This document shows, in pieces, positions 1 through 8,235 of a stretch of 64,000 nt of DNA. Origin of the DNA: an uncultured Rhodoferax sp. (GTDB taxonomy: Bacteria; Pseudomonadota; Gammaproteobacteria; Burkholderiales; Burkholderiaceae_C); NCBI RefSeq assembly GCF_946221635.1, contig NZ_CAMIHB010000012.1, positions 1-64,000 on the forward strand, written 5' to 3'. The notes under the pieces are model-generated. The model saw only the letters and a program-made list of their open reading frames with translations. It had not been told where the DNA came from and made no database searches. Within the stretch, counting starts at the first letter, position 1. Each line of letters starts with the position of its first letter. Position numbers and translations under genes: made by a program.

Positions 1-896
1 GCGGTGACCCGGTGATGTACCAGCACATCTTCTGGTTCTTCGGCCACCCCGAGGTGTACATCATGATCTTGCCGGCTTTCGGCATCATCAGCCAGATCGT
101 GCCGGCCTTTGCGCGCAAGAAGCTGTTCGGTTACGCCTCCATGGTGTACGCGACATCCTCCATCGCCATCCTGTCCTTCATCGTGTGGGCGCACCACATG
201 TTCACGACCGGGATGCCGGTGACTGGCCAGCTGTTCTTCATGTATGCGACCATGCTGATCGCCGTGCCCACCGCCGTGAAGATCTTCAACTGGATCGCCA
301 CCATGTGGCAGGGTTCCATGACCTTCGAGACCCCCATGCTGTTTGCCGTGGGCTTCATCTTCGTGTTCACCATGGGTGGTTTCACCGGCCTGATCCTGGC
401 CATGGCGCCCATCGACATCCAGTTGCAGGACACCTACTACGTGGTGGCCCACTTCCACTATGTGCTGGTGGCCGGTTCCCTGTACGCCATGTTCGCCGGT
501 TTCTACTACTGGGCCCCCAAGTGGACCGGTGTGATGATTCCCGAGTGGAAGGGCAAGCTGCACTTCTGGTGGTCGCTGATTGCCTTCAACGTCACCTTCT
601 TCCCCATGCACTTCCTGGGTCTGGCCGGTATGCCCCGTCGCTACGCGGACTACCCCATGCAGTTCGCCGACTTCAACGCAGTGGCCACCGTTGGTGCCTT
701 CGCTTTCGGTCTGGCACAGGTCTACTTCTTCTTCGGCGTAGTCCTGCCTGCCATGATGGGCAAGGGCGAGAAAGCCGTCCAGAAGCCCTGGGAAGCGGCC
801 GAAGGTCTGGAGTGGGAAGTTCCCTCTCCCGCGCCCTTCCACACGTTCGAAAACCCGCCCAAGCTGGACGCCACTGCCACCAAGGTGCTTGGCTGA
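1..896 (+). CDS. ctaD: Cytochrome c oxidase subunit I (aa3 type), 3' part
   Basis: Catalytic subunit of the terminal oxidase in the inner membrane; it carries heme a and the heme a3/CuB centre where oxygen is reduced. The reading frame is open at the left edge (first full codon at 3), so about the C-terminal 297 residues are present. Visible signatures are FGHPEVY (CuB histidine and cross-linked tyrosine), WAHHMFTTG (two CuB histidines) and VAHFHYVL (heme ligand histidines). The rest is a run of hydrophobic helices and a short polar tail. It is the first of a cytochrome oxidase cluster, followed one base after its stop by a small assembly protein. Only the N-terminus is missing; the visible part looks intact. 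Confidence 0.98.
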   Translation, partial: GDPVMYQHIFWFFGHPEVYIMILPAFGIISQIVPAFARKKLFGYASMVYATSSIAILSFIVWAHHMFTTGMPVTGQLFFMYATMLIAVPTAVKIFNWIATMWQGSMTFETPMLFAVGFIFVFTMGGFTGLILAMAPIDIQLQDTYYVVAHFHYVLVAGSLYAMFAGFYYWAPKWTGVMIPEWKGKLHFWWSLIAFNVTFFPMHFLGLAGMPRRYADYPMQFADFNAVATVGAFAFGLAQVYFFFGVVLPAMMGKGEKAVQKPWEAAEGLEWEVPSPAPFHTFENPPKLDATATKVLG

Positions 897-897
897 T

Positions 898-1011
898 ATG
901 TCCACGCCGGAGCAAAAGAAAGCCAATCTGCGCCTGGGCCTGATCCTGGCCTCGGTCGCGGTGGTTTTCTTCATCGGCTTTGTGGCCAAGATGGTTTTGC
1001 TGGGCAAGTAG
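898..1011 (+). CDS. Cytochrome oxidase small assembly protein (37 aa)
   Basis: A very short frame opening one base after the ctaD stop and closing five bases before the ctaG start. The product is 37 residues: a polar N-terminus (MSTPEQKKAN) and one membrane helix at about residues 12-30. Burkholderiales oxidase clusters regularly carry a single-helix protein of this size and start between ctaD and ctaG, annotated as a small assembly protein. The position and composition fit that; its exact role is not known to me. Confidence 0.8.
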   Translation: MSTPEQKKANLRLGLILASVAVVFFIGFVAKMVLLGK

Positions 1012-1015
1012 TGTC

Positions 1016-1612
1016 ATGGGTTTGAAGCGCGAAAACCTCCGCATGCTGGGCAAGCTGGCGGTCATCACCGCCGGCATGTTCGCCTTTGGTTACGCGCTGG
1101 TGCCCCTCTACAAAAGCATTTGTGAAATGACCGGCATCAACATCCTCGCCCTGGGCGAGCAGGTGGTGACAGGTCAGAAGGCGCAGGCGGTCAATACCCA
1201 GGTCGATACCAGCCGCACCATCACGGTGGAGTTCGATGCGAATTCCCGCGGTCCCTGGGAGTTCAAACCGGCCCAGCGTTCGCTGCAGGTGCATCCAGGG
1301 GAGTTGACCACGGTGGTCTACGAATTCCAGAATGTGCAGAACCGCCGCATGTCCGCGCAGGCCATTCCGAGCTACGCGCCCATGCAGGCTTCGGCACATT
1401 TCAACAAGCTGGAGTGCTTCTGTTTCAACCAGTACACCCTGGAGCCTGGTGAAAAGAAAACCTGGCCCGTGGTGTTTGTGATTGATCCCAAGCTCTCCAA
1501 GGATGTAAACACCATCACGCTGTCGTATACCTTTTTCGAGGTGGGCGGCAAGACGCCCGCTGCGCCTGTGGCGGCAAGCAAGGTGGTGCCCTCGGAAAGC
1601 GCGGGTTCGTGA
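1016..1612 (+). CDS. ctaG: Cytochrome c oxidase assembly protein CtaG (Cox11 family)
   Basis: Copper chaperone that delivers copper to the CuB site of subunit I on the periplasmic face. The 198-residue product has one N-terminal membrane anchor (about residues 11-28), then a periplasmic immunoglobulin-like domain. The copper-binding CFCF motif has its cysteines at residues 134 and 136. I start at the ATG at 1016, which gives the usual short cytoplasmic N-terminus; an upstream in-frame start would overlap the preceding small gene. The last three residues and stop overlap the next ATG, indicating translational coupling. Confidence 0.95.
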   Translation: MGLKRENLRMLGKLAVITAGMFAFGYALVPLYKSICEMTGINILALGEQVVTGQKAQAVNTQVDTSRTITVEFDANSRGPWEFKPAQRSLQVHPGELTTVVYEFQNVQNRRMSAQAIPSYAPMQASAHFNKLECFCFNQYTLEPGEKKTWPVVFVIDPKLSKDVNTITLSYTFFEVGGKTPAAPVAASKVVPSESAGS

Positions 1613-1830
1613 TGGCTGTGCCGGAGACGACGGAAAGCGGGGCCAAGCCCTCCTTGCTGCGCAGTGTGAAGCTGGTGGCGTGGTCGTTTCTGGGCATTCG
1701 CAGCAACAAGGGTTACCGGGATGATCTGGCCAAGGTCAATCCCTTGCATGTCGTACTGGTAGGGCTGATCGGCGCGGTATTGCTGGTGGTCGGTTTGATC
1801 AGCCTGGCGAAATGGGTGGTAGCTTCCTGA
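1612..1830 (+). CDS. DUF2970 family small membrane protein
   Basis: A 72-residue protein with an N-terminal amphipathic stretch containing SFLGIRSNKGYRDD and one membrane helix at about residues 47-68. The pattern 'FxGIRxxxGYxxD' followed by a single helix is typical of the DUF2970 family, which sits in proteobacterial oxidase clusters between ctaG and ctaE. The function is unknown; an oxidase-associated role is inferred from position. The start overlaps the ctaG stop (TGATG). Confidence 0.85.
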   Translation: MAVPETTESGAKPSLLRSVKLVAWSFLGIRSNKGYRDDLAKVNPLHVVLVGLIGAVLLVVGLISLAKWVVAS

Positions 1831-1883
1831 GTGGGGCTGACTGCACGAAGAGAGATTTGGATTAGAGAAGGAATGGAGCAAAA

Positions 1884-2765
1884 ATGAGTTCGACAACACA
1901 TGGCGGCACACCGTACTACTTCGTGCCGGGTCCTTCGCGCCACCCGGTCATGGCTGCGGCCGGCCTGTTCTTCGTGATCCTGGGCGCTGGCCAATGGATC
2001 AACGGTGCAGACTGGGGCAAGTATTCCCTGGCGCTGGGCCTGGTGTGGTGGTTGGCGGTGCTCTACCAATGGTTTGGCGATGCCATCCATGAGAGCGAGG
2101 GCGGTCAGTACGGTCGCAAGATTGACATCTCCTACCGCTGGAGCATGAGCTGGTTCATCTTCTCCGAAGTGATGTTCTTCGGTGCCTTCTTCACCGCGCT
2201 GTGGTGGGCCCGTTCGCACTCGGTACCTGCCCTGGGCAGCCTCGAAAATGCGTTGCTGTGGCCTGACTTCAAGGCCGTCTGGCCCAGTCTGTCTGCCGGC
2301 GCCACCGCATCGCCCGCCGGCATTGTGGAGCCCTTCAGCACCATGGGCCCCTTCTGGCTGCCCACCATCAACACGGCCTTGCTGCTGACCTCCGGCGTGA
2401 CGCTGACCATCGCCCACCACGCCCTGGTGGACGGCAACCGCAGCAAGACCATTGGTTTCATGTGGATCACCGTGTTGCTGGGCCTGACTTTCCTGTTTGT
2501 GCAGGGCTACGAGTACTACCACGCCTACCATGAGTTCAACCTCAAGCTGAGTTCGGGTGTGTTTGGTTCCACCTTCTTCATGCTCACCGGCTTCCACGGT
2601 TTCCACGTGTTCGTGGGCATGCTGATGCTGTTGTTCATCACTCTGCGCCTGCAGAAGGGTCACTTCACCTCCGAGCGTCACTTCGGCTTCGAGGGTGCTG
2701 CCTGGTACTGGCACTTTGTGGACGTGGTGTGGCTGGGTCTGTATGTCCTGGTCTACTGGATGTAA
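1884..2765 (+). CDS. ctaE: Cytochrome c oxidase subunit III
   Basis: Structural subunit III of the aa3 oxidase, a membrane protein without redox cofactors that stabilises subunit I. At 293 residues with seven predicted helices it matches the family. Visible family features are YYFVPGPSRHPV at the N-terminus, the FSEVMFF helix, and the C-terminal HFVDVVWLGLYVLVYWM. A purine-rich GAAGGA lies upstream of the ATG. It is separated from the DUF2970 gene by 53 bases and followed by a strong terminator, so it closes the first transcription unit of the cluster. Confidence 0.97.
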   Translation: MSSTTHGGTPYYFVPGPSRHPVMAAAGLFFVILGAGQWINGADWGKYSLALGLVWWLAVLYQWFGDAIHESEGGQYGRKIDISYRWSMSWFIFSEVMFFGAFFTALWWARSHSVPALGSLENALLWPDFKAVWPSLSAGATASPAGIVEPFSTMGPFWLPTINTALLLTSGVTLTIAHHALVDGNRSKTIGFMWITVLLGLTFLFVQGYEYYHAYHEFNLKLSSGVFGSTFFMLTGFHGFHVFVGMLMLLFITLRLQKGHFTSERHFGFEGAAWYWHFVDVVWLGLYVLVYWM

Positions 2766-2781
2766 GCCAACCGGCCCCAGC

Positions 2782-2810
2782 AAAAAGGCACCGCTTGCGG
2801 TGCCTTTTTT
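2782..2810 (+). terminator. Rho-independent terminator after ctaE
   Basis: The stem AGGCACCGC/GCGGTGCCT closes a very short loop and is flanked by AAAAA on the left and TTTTTT on the right. It can therefore act in both directions: it ends the ctaE transcript and also the opposite-strand DUF2909 gene. Confidence 0.85.
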
Positions 2811-2843
2811 GATGGTGTAGCCCCCAGAGCTGGGCGGTCTGCC

Positions 2844-3068
2844 TCAGCGCCCCGGCGGGATGCCGGTGGGGTGGATGTAGCCCAGCTTCCAGGCCAACAA
2901 GATGCACAAGAACAGCAAGACCGACAAGCCGACCCGTACGGCCAATGCCCGCGCCATGCCGCGCGATTTGCTGCCCGGCGTCTGCTGCCCGCCGCGGAGC
3001 ATGAAGAACAGGGCGGCAGCCAGGCTGGCCAGGATGGCAAGGAATGCGATGGCGACAAGGTATGTCAT
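2844..3068 (-). CDS. Twin-transmembrane small protein (DUF2909)
   Basis: A 74-residue protein with two membrane helices (about residues 2-24 and 45-63) separated by a short basic loop (GGQQTPGSKSRGMARAL). This layout matches the DUF2909 'twin transmembrane' family found in beta-proteobacterial oxidase clusters next to SURF1. It is on the opposite strand and divergent from the SURF1 gene, whose start is 15 bases away. Function unknown. Confidence 0.8.
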   Translation of the reverse strand: MTYLVAIAFLAILASLAAALFFMLRGGQQTPGSKSRGMARALAVRVGLSVLLFLCILLAWKLGYIHPTGIPPGR

Positions 3069-3083
3069 GCCGGAGATTATCCT

Positions 3084-3830
3084 GTGAGCCGGCGTACGCG
3101 TCGCGTGCTGATTGCGTTGGCCTCAGTGGTCGGCGTGGCCCTGACGGTGTCACTCGGGCGCTGGCAGCTCGACCGCGCAGCCCAAAAGGAAACCCTGGCC
3201 CGGAGTATTCAGGAACAGGGCCGCATGCCGGAACTATCGGCCGAGGCTGTGCTGGCAACACCCGCCCGTGGGGAGCTGGTGCACCGGCCGGTGCGCTTGC
3301 AGGGGCGGTGGCTGCCCGAGCATACGGTGTACCTGGACAACCGCCAGATGCAGGGCCGTGTGGGCTTTTATGTGCTCACACCCTTGCGGCTGGCAGACCG
3401 CCCGGACGTCGTGATGGTGCAGCGGGGCTGGGCACCACGCAATTTCGAGAACCGGATGGCACTGCCCGCTGTGCAGACAGAGGCTGGCCTGGTGGTAGTG
3501 GAAGGGCGTATGGCCCCGCCGCCCTCCAAGCTTTATGAACCCGGGGCGCCGGGGCACAGTGCAATCCGGCAAAATCTCGACCTGACCCAATTCCAGCAGG
3601 AAACGGGCGTGCCGCTGTGGCAGGACGTGAGCGTGGTGCAGACCGGAGCTGCCAGCGAAGGCCTGCTGCGCGAGTGGCCCGAAGTCAACCTGGGGGTGGA
3701 CAAGCACTACGGCTATGCCGCGCAATGGTTTGCGCTGGCCGTGCTCATTGCGGTGCTCTACGCCTGGTTTCAACTGCGTCCTCTTGTATTCGTTTCCAAG
3801 GATTCCCATGTCCCGCGCCAACCCGAATGA
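3084..3830 (+). CDS. SURF1 family oxidase assembly protein
   Basis: Inner-membrane factor that helps insert heme a into subunit I. The 248-residue product begins at a GTG (3084) and has an N-terminal helix (about residues 7-24), a periplasmic domain with the family signatures LGRWQLDRAAQK, VYLDNRQMQGRVGFYVLTPL and VMVQRGWAPRN, and a C-terminal helix (YAAQWFALAVLIAVLYAWF). I prefer the GTG because an ATG-started version would run far upstream through the divergent DUF2909 gene. Its end overlaps the start of the SCO-like gene by 23 bases. Confidence 0.93.
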   Translation: MSRRTRRVLIALASVVGVALTVSLGRWQLDRAAQKETLARSIQEQGRMPELSAEAVLATPARGELVHRPVRLQGRWLPEHTVYLDNRQMQGRVGFYVLTPLRLADRPDVVMVQRGWAPRNFENRMALPAVQTEAGLVVVEGRMAPPPSKLYEPGAPGHSAIRQNLDLTQFQQETGVPLWQDVSVVQTGAASEGLLREWPEVNLGVDKHYGYAAQWFALAVLIAVLYAWFQLRPLVFVSKDSHVPRQPE

Positions 3831-4497
3831 TGACCTCCCCTTGGGCCTGACCGTGCACTCCATGCCGGTACCCGACCAGGGCCTGGCCAATGCCGGCGCG
3901 CGCACGCGCCTGGGACGCTGGAAGATGCTGCTGGTGATGCTGGTGTGTGCCGCCCCGGTGGTGGCTTCTTATTTCACTTATTACGTGGTGCGGCCTGAAG
4001 GACGACGCAACTTCGGTACCCTGATCGAGCCGCAGCGCCCTCTGCCCGATGTCACAGCCGCCACACTGGAGGGCAAGCCGGTGAACCTGCGCAGCCTCAA
4101 GGGGCAGTGGTTGTTCATCAGCGTGGCGGGTGCCGCCTGTGATGAGGCCTGCGCCAAGCGCCTGTACCTGCAGCGCCAATTGCGCGAAAGCCTGGGCAAG
4201 GAAAAGGACCGTCTTGACTGGGTCTGGCTCATCAATGACGGGCAAGCCGTGCCGCAGGCCCTGCTGCCGGGGCTGAAAGAGGCGACAGTGCTGCGGGTGC
4301 CCGCCGCAGACCTCGCCGCCTGGCTGGTCGCACAGGATGGCGCAGCGCTGGGAGATCACCTCTACGTCGTGGACCCGATGGGCAACCTGATGATGCGCTT
4401 TCCCGCTGGGCTGGACACCGAAACAGCTCCGAAGGCCAAACGGGACCTGGACCGCCTGATGCGGGCATCCGCCTCCTGGGACCAGGCCGGTCGCTGA
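3808..4497 (+). CDS. SCO-like membrane-anchored thioredoxin-fold protein
   Basis: A 229-residue protein with a polar N-terminus, one membrane anchor (about residues 38-60) and a periplasmic thioredoxin-like domain. A cysteine pair spaced as CxxxC (C111 and C115, in AACDEACAKR) sits where SCO/SenC proteins bind copper, although the usual proline after the second cysteine is absent. Burkholderiales oxidase clusters commonly carry this divergent SCO-like protein between SURF1 and ctaA. It is probably a thiol or copper factor for the oxidase. The start at 3808 overlaps SURF1; an ATG at 3862 is an alternative. Confidence 0.8.
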   Translation: MSRANPNDDLPLGLTVHSMPVPDQGLANAGARTRLGRWKMLLVMLVCAAPVVASYFTYYVVRPEGRRNFGTLIEPQRPLPDVTAATLEGKPVNLRSLKGQWLFISVAGAACDEACAKRLYLQRQLRESLGKEKDRLDWVWLINDGQAVPQALLPGLKEATVLRVPAADLAAWLVAQDGAALGDHLYVVDPMGNLMMRFPAGLDTETAPKAKRDLDRLMRASASWDQAGR

Positions 4498-4510
4498 GGA
4501 TTGCTGCACG

Positions 4511-5629
4511 ATGGACGCCGAGCTCTACAACCTCTCTCCGGTACTGCGCCTGCTGCTGGTGGGCATCGTGCTGGCTGCCGTGCCCTTGCTGTGGGTCGCG
4601 CTGCGCCACCGGCGCACCGACGCGCTGGGGCGCTACCGCGCGCTCACCGTGCTCACGCTGTTCTTGAGTTTTGATCTCGTGCTGTTTGGTGCCTTCACAC
4701 GCCTGACCGACAGCGGCCTGGGCTGCCCCGACTGGCCCGGCTGCTATGGCAGCGCCAGCCCCTTGGGTGCCCAAGCCGCCATCGCCACCGCCCAGGCTGC
4801 CATGCCCACCGGTCCGGTCACGCATGGCAAGGCCTGGGTCGAGATGGTGCACCGCTACCTGGCCACCGGTGTGGGCGGCTTGATCCTGGTGTTGGCCATC
4901 ACGGCCTGGTTGGGGCGCAAGCGGTTTCTGCAGGCGTCCGGCCTGAGTCCATGGCTGCCGGCGTTCACCCTGCTGTGGGTTTGTGTGCAGGGCGCGTTCG
5001 GTGCGCTCACGGTCACCATGAAGCTCTTTCCTGCCATCGTGAGCCTGCATCTGCTGGGTGCCTACCTCTTGCTGGCACTGCTGACCATGCAGGTCGTGCG
5101 CCTGGGGTCCCAGGCCATGGCCATCCCCCGCTGGGTGCGCCCCTGGGCCGGTGCGGCCTTGGCCATGCTGGTGCTGCAGGCGGCATCGGGCGCCTGGGTC
5201 AGCACCAATTACGCCGTGCTGGCCTGTTCGGAATTCCCCCAATGCCAGGGCAGTTGGTGGCCGGCCATGGACTTTGGCGGTGCGCTGGAACTCTGGCGTC
5301 CGCTGGGCCTGAGCCAGGACGGCGAGCACATCAGCTTCCAGGCACTCACCGCCATCCACTTCACGCACCGCCTGCTGGCGCTGTGCACCGTGCTGCTGCT
5401 GGGTAGCCTGGCCTGGCGCCTGCGCGTGGTGCCAGCCCTGCGCGGCCCCATGCGCTGGCTGGGAGGTCTCTTGCTGCTGCAGCTGGCCACCGGCCTGAGC
5501 AATGTGGTGCTGGACTGGCCGCTGGTGGCGGCCGTATTGCACACAGGAGGTGCCGGCGCCTTGCTGGTGACCCTGGTATGGACTTTGACGCTGGCGTGCT
5601 CCGCCGCCCCGATCGGAACCGAAACATGA
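4511..5629 (+). CDS. ctaA: Heme A synthase (COX15/CtaA)
   Basis: Oxidises the C8 methyl of heme O to a formyl group, giving heme A for the aa3 oxidase. The 372-residue product has about eight membrane helices in two similar halves. Family features include FGAFTRLTDSGLGCPDWPGCYG near the N-terminus and MVHRYLATGVG and HFTHRLLAL with the heme-binding histidines. The end overlaps the ctaB start (ATGA), so the two heme enzymes are translationally coupled. Confidence 0.96.
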   Translation: MDAELYNLSPVLRLLLVGIVLAAVPLLWVALRHRRTDALGRYRALTVLTLFLSFDLVLFGAFTRLTDSGLGCPDWPGCYGSASPLGAQAAIATAQAAMPTGPVTHGKAWVEMVHRYLATGVGGLILVLAITAWLGRKRFLQASGLSPWLPAFTLLWVCVQGAFGALTVTMKLFPAIVSLHLLGAYLLLALLTMQVVRLGSQAMAIPRWVRPWAGAALAMLVLQAASGAWVSTNYAVLACSEFPQCQGSWWPAMDFGGALELWRPLGLSQDGEHISFQALTAIHFTHRLLALCTVLLLGSLAWRLRVVPALRGPMRWLGGLLLLQLATGLSNVVLDWPLVAAVLHTGGAGALLVTLVWTLTLACSAAPIGTET

Positions 5630-6522
5630 CTGCGACCCTTTCTCCCGCCACGCCCTCGGTGCTGCGCCAGTTCCACGCGCTGACCAAGCCGCGCGTGATC
5701 CAGCTCATCGTCTTCTGCGCCCTCATCGGCATGGTGCTGGCTGTGCCCGGTGTGCCCACCATGCCGCAAATCGGACTGGCTGTCATCGCCTGTGTGGGCA
5801 TCTACCTCGTCGCCGGCGCGGCCGCAGCCTTCAACTGCCTGGTGGAAAAGGGCATTGATGCCAAGATGAAGCGCACCGCCTGGCGCCCCACGGCGCGCGG
5901 TGAGCTCAGCGATGCGCAGACCCTGGTCTTCTCGGCCCTGCTGTGCGCGGTGGGCTCGGCCATCCTCTACGTCTGGGTCAACCCACTCACCATGTGGCTG
6001 ACCTTTGCCACCTTTGTGGGCTACGCCGTCATCTACACCGTCATCCTCAAACCGCTCACGCCGCAGAACATCGTCATCGGCGGTGCCTCTGGCGCCATGC
6101 CCCCCGTGCTGGGCTGGTCCGCCATGACGGGCGATGTGGGGCCCGAGGCGCTGATCCTCTTCCTCATCATCTTTCTCTGGACGCCGCCGCACTTCTGGGC
6201 GCTGGCCCTGTACCGCGTGGAGGACTACCGCAAGTCCGGCCTGCCCATGCTGCCCGTGACCCATGGCAGCGAGTTCACGCGTCTGCAGATCCTGCTCTAC
6301 ACCTTCATCCTGCTGGCGGCCTGCCTGCTGCCCTTCATCTACGGCATGAGCTCCTGGCTCTACCTTGCAGTGGCGTTGGCGCTGAGCGTTGGCTTCTGCT
6401 GGTACGCCGTGCGCCTGCTGCGCAATTACTCGGACGAGCTGGCGCGCGCCACCTTCCGCTTCTCCCTGATCCACCTCAGCGTGCTGTTTGCCGCGCTGCT
6501 GCTGGACCACTACCTGCTGTGA
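5626..6522 (+). CDS. ctaB: Protoheme IX farnesyltransferase (heme O synthase)
   Basis: UbiA-family membrane prenyltransferase that adds farnesyl to heme B, giving heme O, the substrate of CtaA. The 298-residue product shows LTKPRVIQLIVFCALIGM at the N-terminus. The catalytic loop reads NCLVEKGIDAKMKRTAWRP, and later come the WTPPHFWALAL signature and a DYRKSGLPMLPV loop. The ATG at 5626 lies within the ctaA stop. Eight bases separate its stop from the SCO lipoprotein start. Confidence 0.96.
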   Translation: MTATLSPATPSVLRQFHALTKPRVIQLIVFCALIGMVLAVPGVPTMPQIGLAVIACVGIYLVAGAAAAFNCLVEKGIDAKMKRTAWRPTARGELSDAQTLVFSALLCAVGSAILYVWVNPLTMWLTFATFVGYAVIYTVILKPLTPQNIVIGGASGAMPPVLGWSAMTGDVGPEALILFLIIFLWTPPHFWALALYRVEDYRKSGLPMLPVTHGSEFTRLQILLYTFILLAACLLPFIYGMSSWLYLAVALALSVGFCWYAVRLLRNYSDELARATFRFSLIHLSVLFAALLLDHYLL

Positions 6523-6529
6523 GCTTCCG

Positions 6530-7138
6530 ATGAAAAAACGTGATGCTATTAAATTGCTAGCTGCTGGCGCACTGTCCATGGGGGCTGTTGCCACTTTAAG
6601 TGCGTGTTCCGAGCAAAAGCCTTCGTTCGCCTCGGTGGATGTGACCGGCGCCAACTACGCCAAGGACTTCGAGTTGACCGACCACAACGGCCAGGTCCGC
6701 CACCTGGCGGACTTCAAGGGCAAGGTGGTGGTCATGTTCTTCGGCTTCACCCAGTGCCCCGATGTCTGCCCCACCTCCATGGCCGAGCTGGCCGAAGTCA
6801 AGCAGCTGCTGGGCAAGGATGGCGACCGCCTCCAAGGTCTGTTTGTGACGGTGGACCCGGAGCGCGACACCGCGCCCATCCTCAAGGCCTACATGGGCAA
6901 CTTCGACCCCAGCTTCCTGGCGCTTTACACGACCCCCGAGAAGCTGGCCGCCCTGGCCAAGGACTACAAGGTCTACTACAAGAAGGTGGAGGGCAAGACC
7001 CCCACCAGCTACACCATGGACCACTCCGCCGGGAGCTATGTGTACGACACGCAGGGCAATCTGCGTCTCTTCACCCGCTACGGCAGTGGCGCCAAGGTGC
7101 TGGCGGCCGACATCGCCCAACTGCTCAAGAGCAGCTGA
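6530..7138 (+). CDS. SCO1/SenC family copper lipoprotein
   Basis: Periplasmic thioredoxin-fold copper chaperone for the CuA site of the oxidase. The 202-residue product has a lipoprotein signal peptide with the lipobox LSAC (C26). It carries the copper-binding motif CPDVCP (C76 and C80) and the conserved histidine H165 (YTMDHSAGSY). It closes the oxidase cluster. Residues 6-21 of the signal peptide (AIKLLAAGALSMGAVA) are encoded by a copy of the dispersed repeat described separately. Confidence 0.95.
   Translation: MKKRDAIKLLAAGALSMGAVATLSACSEQKPSFASVDVTGANYAKDFELTDHNGQVRHLADFKGKVVVMFFGFTQCPDVCPTSMAELAEVKQLLGKDGDRLQGLFVTVDPERDTAPILKAYMGNFDPSFLALYTTPEKLAALAKDYKVYYKKVEGKTPTSYTMDHSAGSYVYDTQGNLRLFTRYGSGAKVLAADIAQLLKSS
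6545..6592 (+). repeat. Dispersed in-gene repeat, copy A
   Basis: Begins GCTATTAAATTG, then AGCTGCTGGCGCACT and CCATGGGGGCTGTTGCC. It matches copies at 8056, 19983, 20812, 33638 and 34607. It lies in the signal peptide of the SCO lipoprotein and reads in the same frame as most other copies (A-I-K-x-x-A-A-x-A-L-S-x-G-A). Confidence 0.75.
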
Positions 7139-7144
7139 GCCCCT

Positions 7145-8134
7145 TCACTCCACCTTGATGCCCTGGCTGGCAATGATGCCACCCAGCAGCGTGGTGTCGG
7201 ACTTCACGCGCAGGCGCAGGCCTTCGGCCGTGGTACCCAGTACCGTCCAGCCCTGGCCGAACATCTTCTGGCGCATCTCGGGGCTGCGCGCGATTTCGCT
7301 GAACAGCGTGGCCAGCCGGGCCGCGTGGGCCGCGGGCAGGCTGTTGGGCGCGGCTACGGCGTTCCAGATTTCCAGATTGAAGTTCTTCACGCCTGCTTCG
7401 GCCAGGCTGGGAATCTCCGGCGCCAGCGGGCTGCGTACGCTCGCTGTCACGCCAATGGCCTTGAGCTTGCCGGCGCGGATCTGCGTGGCCGCCAGCGCCG
7501 GGGGCAGCATGCTGAGCTGCAGGTCTCCGGCGATCATGGCCGTGGCCACTTGTGGGTAGCCGGGGTAGGGCACATGCACCGGGGCCAGCTTGGCCTGCGC
7601 CTTGAGCAGCTCCATGCCCAGGTGGCCCACGGTGCCCACGCCGGGCGTACCGTAGTTCCAGCGGTCACCGGCCGCACGCGCGGCCTGCAGGAATTCGGTC
7701 GCATTGCTACCCGGCGCATTCGCGGGCGCTGTCAGCACCAGGGGCGACACGCCCAACAGGCTGATGGGCTGCAGGTCCTTGAGCGGGTCATAGCTCAGCT
7801 TGGGGTTGAGCAGCTTGGCAATCGTCATGTTGCCGTTGATCATCAGCCCGATGGTGTGGTCGTCGGTCGCCTTCGCCACCGCGTCGGCGGCGATGTTGCC
7901 GGCCGCGCCCACCTTGTTTTCCACAATCACCGGCTGGCCCAGGGCCTTGGACAGCGGCTCGGCAAAGGCGCGCGCCGTCAGATCCGGCGAGGAGCCACCG
8001 GGAAAGCCCACGATGATGCGCAGCGGTTTGCTGGGCCAGGGCGCAGTTTTGGATGCATTTTGGGCTATAGCCCCCGTGGATAGTGCGCAAGCAGCTATGG
8101 AAAGCGTAGCAAGAGTGAGTGCGCGGCGTTGCAT
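7145..8134 (-). CDS. Bug family (TctC) periplasmic solute-binding protein
   Basis: A 329-residue extracytoplasmic binding protein with a signal peptide (predicted cut after AIA, residue 24). The Bug/TctC signature WPSKPLRIIVGFPGGSSPDLTARAFAEPL is seen in pieces, with VENKVGAAGNIAADAVAKA further on. These proteins bind small carboxylates and serve tripartite tricarboxylate transporters; Comamonadaceae have very many without membrane partners, and none is nearby here. I start at the ATG at 8134, preceded by GGAGA, rather than the longer frame from 8185. Most of the signal peptide (residues 9-27) is made of a copy of the dispersed repeat. Confidence 0.93.
   Translation of the reverse strand: MQRRALTLATLSIAACALSTGAIAQNASKTAPWPSKPLRIIVGFPGGSSPDLTARAFAEPLSKALGQPVIVENKVGAAGNIAADAVAKATDDHTIGLMINGNMTIAKLLNPKLSYDPLKDLQPISLLGVSPLVLTAPANAPGSNATEFLQAARAAGDRWNYGTPGVGTVGHLGMELLKAQAKLAPVHVPYPGYPQVATAMIAGDLQLSMLPPALAATQIRAGKLKAIGVTASVRSPLAPEIPSLAEAGVKNFNLEIWNAVAAPNSLPAAHAARLATLFSEIARSPEMRQKMFGQGWTVLGTTAEGLRLRVKSDTTLLGGIIASQGIKVE
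8056..8110 (-). repeat. Dispersed in-gene repeat, copy B
   Basis: On the minus strand it reads AGCTGCTTGCGCACTATCC, then ACGGGGGCTATAGCCCAAAATG. It is very close to copy D at 20812. It encodes ATLSIAACALSTGAIA of the signal peptide of the Bug protein, in the same orientation and frame as the gene. Confidence 0.85.
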
Positions 8135-8152
8135 GGTGGTGTCTCCAGAATG

Positions 8153-8185
8153 AAAAATGCCCCTGCGGCAGGGCTGCAGGGGCAT
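8153..8185 (-). terminator. Terminator after rpoH
   Basis: Read on the minus strand, ATGCCCCTGC and GCAGGGGCAT form a ten-base-pair stem around a nine-base loop, followed by TTTTTC. It lies between the rpoH stop and the start of the Bug-protein gene, so it separates the two transcripts. Confidence 0.75.
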
Positions 8186-8235
8186 TGTCGCCCAAGGGCC
8201 GGATGGCCGGCGCCGTTGGGGCAGGGCGGGGGGGC

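Noticed and set aside
1713..2783. Long open frames on the opposite strand of oxidase genes and others
   Set aside because: Low-complexity His/Gln-rich translations typical of antisense frames in GC-rich genes; they overlap well-recognised genes.
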